Shown here: positions 61,455 through 64,000 of the stretch, piece by piece
Layout: the number at the start of each line of letters is the position of its first letter
How positions within the stretch are numbered: position 1 is the first letter of the stretch
Assembly: GCA_041396685.1 (NCBI GenBank)
Contig: JAWKYD010000011.1
Coordinates: forward strand, 172,730 to 236,729
Source of the DNA: JAUIAI01 sp041396685
Lineage (GTDB): Bacteria > Pseudomonadota > Gammaproteobacteria > Burkholderiales > Burkholderiaceae_E
Length of the DNA stretch: 64,000 bases
Direction: 5' to 3'
Translations under genes and position numbers: made by a program
The notes under the pieces: generated by a model
What the model was told of the DNA's origin: nothing
What the model saw: the letters and a program-made list of their open reading frames with translations, nothing else
The model's database searches: none

Positions 61455-62168
61455 TCATACGTGCTTCTTGTAGTACGCCCACTGCCCCGCTGCCAGCACG
61501 CCGACCAGCACGGCGCCGACGCCGGCACACAGCCCCCACGCCACGGGCGCCGGCCAGATCAACAGCGCTGACCCACCAAGAGCCAGCACCACCACCTGCC
61601 CGTACTTCGCCCGGTGGTACAGGCTCGCCGACTCTCGCGCCGCCTGCGCACGGCGAATCGCGCGCTGGCTCAGACCCTCGGCTGCGCCCACCGCGTAGAG
61701 CAGCGCGAGGAGCGGGAGAAACCGGACCAAGATTCCGGCGCGTAGGCCCAGCAGCTGGGTGCCGATCATCGCCACCCCGATTGCCTCCTGCCGGGCGATC
61801 CAGGTACTGCGCACGACCGTGTCCGGAATCGACAGCGACGAGCCCTCGGCAAACCGGTGCCCCATCTCATGCAGCCCCGTCGTCTCGAAAACCAGCCCAT
61901 AGAGCGCGTTGGCCGGCGCGGTCACTGCCGACACCGATCCGCCCTGACGGGCCGCCATGACCGTGCCGGCCGCCAGTTCCTCAGTGAGCAAGGCCCGCAA
62001 GCCATCGACCCTCCCCGGCCAGACATGGGCGACGAACACCCAGTCCACCGTCCACGCCACCAGCAGCAGGCCGGCGAGCCCCAGCGTCAGCGCGAACCCG
62101 AGCTTGAACGGCGCGAGCAGCACCCGCGCCAGCGCCCCGTCATGGAAGCTGGTGTTGCGCGAGCCCAT
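61455..62168 (-). CDS. DUF4400 integrative-element membrane protein
   Basis: A 237-residue membrane protein of the ICE-associated family often listed as TIGR03747 or DUF4400. N-terminal helix about residues 25-45, GLHEMGHRF, then two helices near the end. It is found next to traD in clc-like, TOL-like and SXT-like integrative elements. Here it overlaps traD by 29 bases and stops 4 bases from the convergent last gene of the oxidase array. The expected next members of the conjugation operon are missing on its left. Confidence 0.85.
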   Translation of the reverse strand: MGSRNTSFHDGALARVLLAPFKLGFALTLGLAGLLLVAWTVDWVFVAHVWPGRVDGLRALLTEELAAGTVMAARQGGSVSAVTAPANALYGLVFETTGLHEMGHRFAEGSSLSIPDTVVRSTWIARQEAIGVAMIGTQLLGLRAGILVRFLPLLALLYAVGAAEGLSQRAIRRAQAARESASLYHRAKYGQVVVLALGGSALLIWPAPVAWGLCAGVGAVLVGVLAAGQWAYYKKHV

Positions 62169-64000
62169 GCGCGCCCTCTCCTTCGATCCTGTCCGGGACC
62201 GGCTCCGGCCACAGCCAGGGCCCGTCCAGCCGCGCGCGCAGCGCCTCGCCGATCTCCTTGAGACCTACAGGCATCAGCGGATCGTCGCCCGCCCCGGGGA
62301 GCGGCATGCGAATCTTGTGCAGTTGCCCCCCATGCAGCAGCGCGAAGGCCTGCCCCTTGGGCAGTTGCACCAGGTCGGTCGGCGCCAGCATCGGCACGGT
62401 CTCGGGTGCGATCCGGTCTTCGTTGCGGCTGGCGAAGTCAGTGAACTCGCCTGGGTCGTTGGTATCGGACACCGACGATGACGCCACCGTGGAGACCACT
62501 TGCACGGTGGGCAGCTGGGTGGTCAGCAGCTCGGCGGTGGCCAGCTCCTTCACCCGCAGCATGATCAGCGTGTTGAAGTTGCCGGCGATCTGCCCGGCCT
62601 TGGGCCGCGAGCCGATGCGTGCCTCCACGTCCGACCAGGTCTGGGTGTAGGCCGTCACCTGAAAGCCCGCCCCGCCTGCCTTGTTGAGCAGCGGGATGAA
62701 CTCGTCGCCGATCAGTTCGTTGAATTCGTCGGCGTGGATGGCAATGCGCCGGGGTTTCACCGGGACGGGAAAGCCCCGACCCGGACCGTACTTGTAGAGG
62801 CTGCCGGCCACGCTGGTCAGGTCGGCGAACATGGAGTTACCCACCGCGGCGGCCACCTCGTAGTCGGACAGGGCATCGAGCCCGACGTAGACGATGCCGC
62901 CCAGGTTGATCACCGCATTCCAGTCGAACACCGGCCGCCAGTCGCCGGGAGTGTTCATCGCCGGGGACAGCAGCGCGGCCGTGCGGCCCGTGGTGAGCTT
63001 CTCCATCAAGGGCAGCAGCGAGGCCACCAGCTTGTCGAAGTGGCTCTTCTCGTAGGCGAGCGTGGACGCCAGCGCGTGGGCGATGGGGTCGTACAGGCGC
63101 CGCCGCCGGGCGAACTCCACCAGGCTCACCGCCCGCAGCCCGCGGGACTGAAGCCCCTTGTCGAGGCTCTTCTTGTCGATCGGCTGGCGCTCAAGCTCGT
63201 CGCGCCACCCAGCCGCCGCCGGCTCTCGATCCAGCCACTGCTCGAAGTAGTCCACCAGCAGCGGCTCTATGTCGGAGGCATGGCGATTGATCGCCTCGTA
63301 GTCGGGCGTGCGACCCAGTGCCACCAGCGCCCGGGCCATCACGTTCACGAAGCGCCAGACGAACTCCTTGAAGGCGGCCGACTGCCCCTCCGAGGGTAAC
63401 TGCCCGGCGATGCGCGTGGCCACCTCGGTGATGCGCGAGAAGCTGCCCACCGGGTTGTAGCGGGCCGAGATGTCGGGATGGCCGAGGTGGAACATGAAGA
63501 AGGCGTCGGCCCGCCCTGCGCGCTGCGCCTCGGCGTAGACGCGCCGCAGCAGATCGGCGTCGCCCTTGGGATCGAAGACGATGACCACCTCGCCACGGCG
63601 GATGTCCTGGGCGATCAGCAGTTCGGCCAGGCGCGTCTTGCCAACCCGCGTGGTGCCCAGCACCAGGGTGTGGCCGACCCGCTCGGAGAGATCCATCCAG
63701 ATGTCGGACTCGTCGGGCTCGACGCCATGCAGGGCCGGATCGCCGCCGACACCGGCGTGAGCGTCGTCGGTGGTCTCAGACCCGGGCAGCAAACGCCCCC
63801 ACCACGAAGGCTCCAGCAGCCGCTGGTTCGCAGGCTGCCGGGCCTCGAAGAGCCGCTGGGTGTGACGCTGGTCCCACCGGAACCCTCGACCGAGGTAGAG
63901 GCGATGCGCCGACCAGGGCATCGAAGCGGAGTCCATCGTGAAGCCGCGCAGCCGCCGTAGGTTGCGCCGATAGGCAAGCGTTCGAGCACCCTGCCCGCCT
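62140..64000 (-). CDS. traD: TraD-type conjugative coupling protein (partial, 5' end beyond window)
   Basis: An ATPase that brings DNA to the type IV secretion channel. Walker A is GTTRVGKTRLAE, Walker B is VVIVFDPKGD, and QWRLDQ-like VirD4 features appear as HADEFNEL. LGRGFRWDQRHTQRL is typical of the SXT/TOL TraD subfamily. The frame stays open to base 64000 with no stop before the ATG at 63936, and the usual membrane helices are absent, so the true start is outside the window. Length seen is about 620 residues. Confidence 0.92.
   Translation of the reverse strand, partial: GGQGARTLAYRRNLRRLRGFTMDSASMPWSAHRLYLGRGFRWDQRHTQRLFEARQPANQRLLEPSWWGRLLPGSETTDDAHAGVGGDPALHGVEPDESDIWMDLSERVGHTLVLGTTRVGKTRLAELLIAQDIRRGEVVIVFDPKGDADLLRRVYAEAQRAGRADAFFMFHLGHPDISARYNPVGSFSRITEVATRIAGQLPSEGQSAAFKEFVWRFVNVMARALVALGRTPDYEAINRHASDIEPLLVDYFEQWLDREPAAAGWRDELERQPIDKKSLDKGLQSRGLRAVSLVEFARRRRLYDPIAHALASTLAYEKSHFDKLVASLLPLMEKLTTGRTAALLSPAMNTPGDWRPVFDWNAVINLGGIVYVGLDALSDYEVAAAVGNSMFADLTSVAGSLYKYGPGRGFPVPVKPRRIAIHADEFNELIGDEFIPLLNKAGGAGFQVTAYTQTWSDVEARIGSRPKAGQIAGNFNTLIMLRVKELATAELLTTQLPTVQVVSTVASSSVSDTNDPGEFTDFASRNEDRIAPETVPMLAPTDLVQLPKGQAFALLHGGQLHKIRMPLPGAGDDPLMPVGLKEIGEALRARLDGPWLWPEPVPDRIEGEGAHGLAQHQLP

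Larger units (their letters stand above)
61455..64000 (-). mobile_element. Edge of an integrative conjugative element (traD-DUF4400)
   Basis: Two codirectional genes, a coupling protein and DUF4400, form the familiar pair of ICE conjugation modules. The array to their left carries cargo-like genes, and the element continues past the right edge. The left limit may lie at the feoA junction near 45.1 kb. No integrase or attachment repeat was seen inside the window. Confidence 0.6.

Overview
The window is GC-rich (strong G/C bias at third codon positions) and reads as a betaproteobacterium, most likely Burkholderiales. The evidence is gene order and gene content. The run mltG-tmk-holB-pilZ-tatD faces ygfZ, a DUF4936 gene and an NRDE gene, and yciB-bolA-parvulin follow one another. 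The conjugation genes at the right edge belong to the SXT/TOL class of integrative elements. No rRNA, tRNA, CRISPR array or transposase could be recognised by eye. Many starts are GTG or TTG, and operon genes commonly overlap by 4 bases.

Layout. (1) 0.2-10.9 kb: metabolic genes comprising an alpha/beta hydrolase, a DMT exporter, a BLUF blue-light sensor, a PlsB-type acyltransferase with an acyl-CoA synthetase, a ferredoxin-NADP reductase, a LysR regulator with a formamidase, and a cytochrome c'. (2) 10.9-14.4 kb: a thiamine-precursor salvage operon (thiY, tenA, thiZ, thiX) behind a clear TPP riboswitch. (3) 14.5-22.1 kb: a metallo-beta-lactamase hydrolase, a two-subunit TPP decarboxylase resembling sulfopyruvate decarboxylase, an esterase, a CaiB-type CoA transferase, an HU-like protein with an unusual hairpin-rich leader, a phosphatase, a thiol dioxygenase and an ankyrin protein. 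(4) 22.1-29.7 kb: conserved housekeeping cluster. (5) 29.7-38.1 kb: a leftward fatty-acid degradation cluster (acyl-CoA ligase, FadB type, thiolase, two dehydrogenases, two hotdog thioesterases, class II aldolase). (6) 38.1-45.1 kb: a 46-residue basic protein, yciB-bolA-ppiase, an O-acyltransferase, tadA and feoAB.

(7) 45.1-64.0 kb looks acquired. It starts with lower-GC patches, an AbiEi/AbiEii toxin-antitoxin pair preceded by a helix-turn-helix gene, and a divergent Fic protein. Next comes a long rightward array concerned with nitric oxide and respiration: truncated globin, NnrS, NsrR, a cbb3-like oxidase whose catalytic subunit carries an extra CcoS-like N-terminal segment, two monohaem c-type subunits, a Sco protein, small membrane and helical proteins, a hemerythrin protein, a 7Fe ferredoxin and a nitronate-monooxygenase-like protein. 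The array meets head-on a DUF4400 gene and a traD gene of an integrative conjugative element; traD runs off the right edge. The oxidase/NO array is the most interesting part of the window. It probably works as an NsrR-controlled unit that detoxifies NO and supplies an alternative terminal oxidase, but that role is inferred from context.
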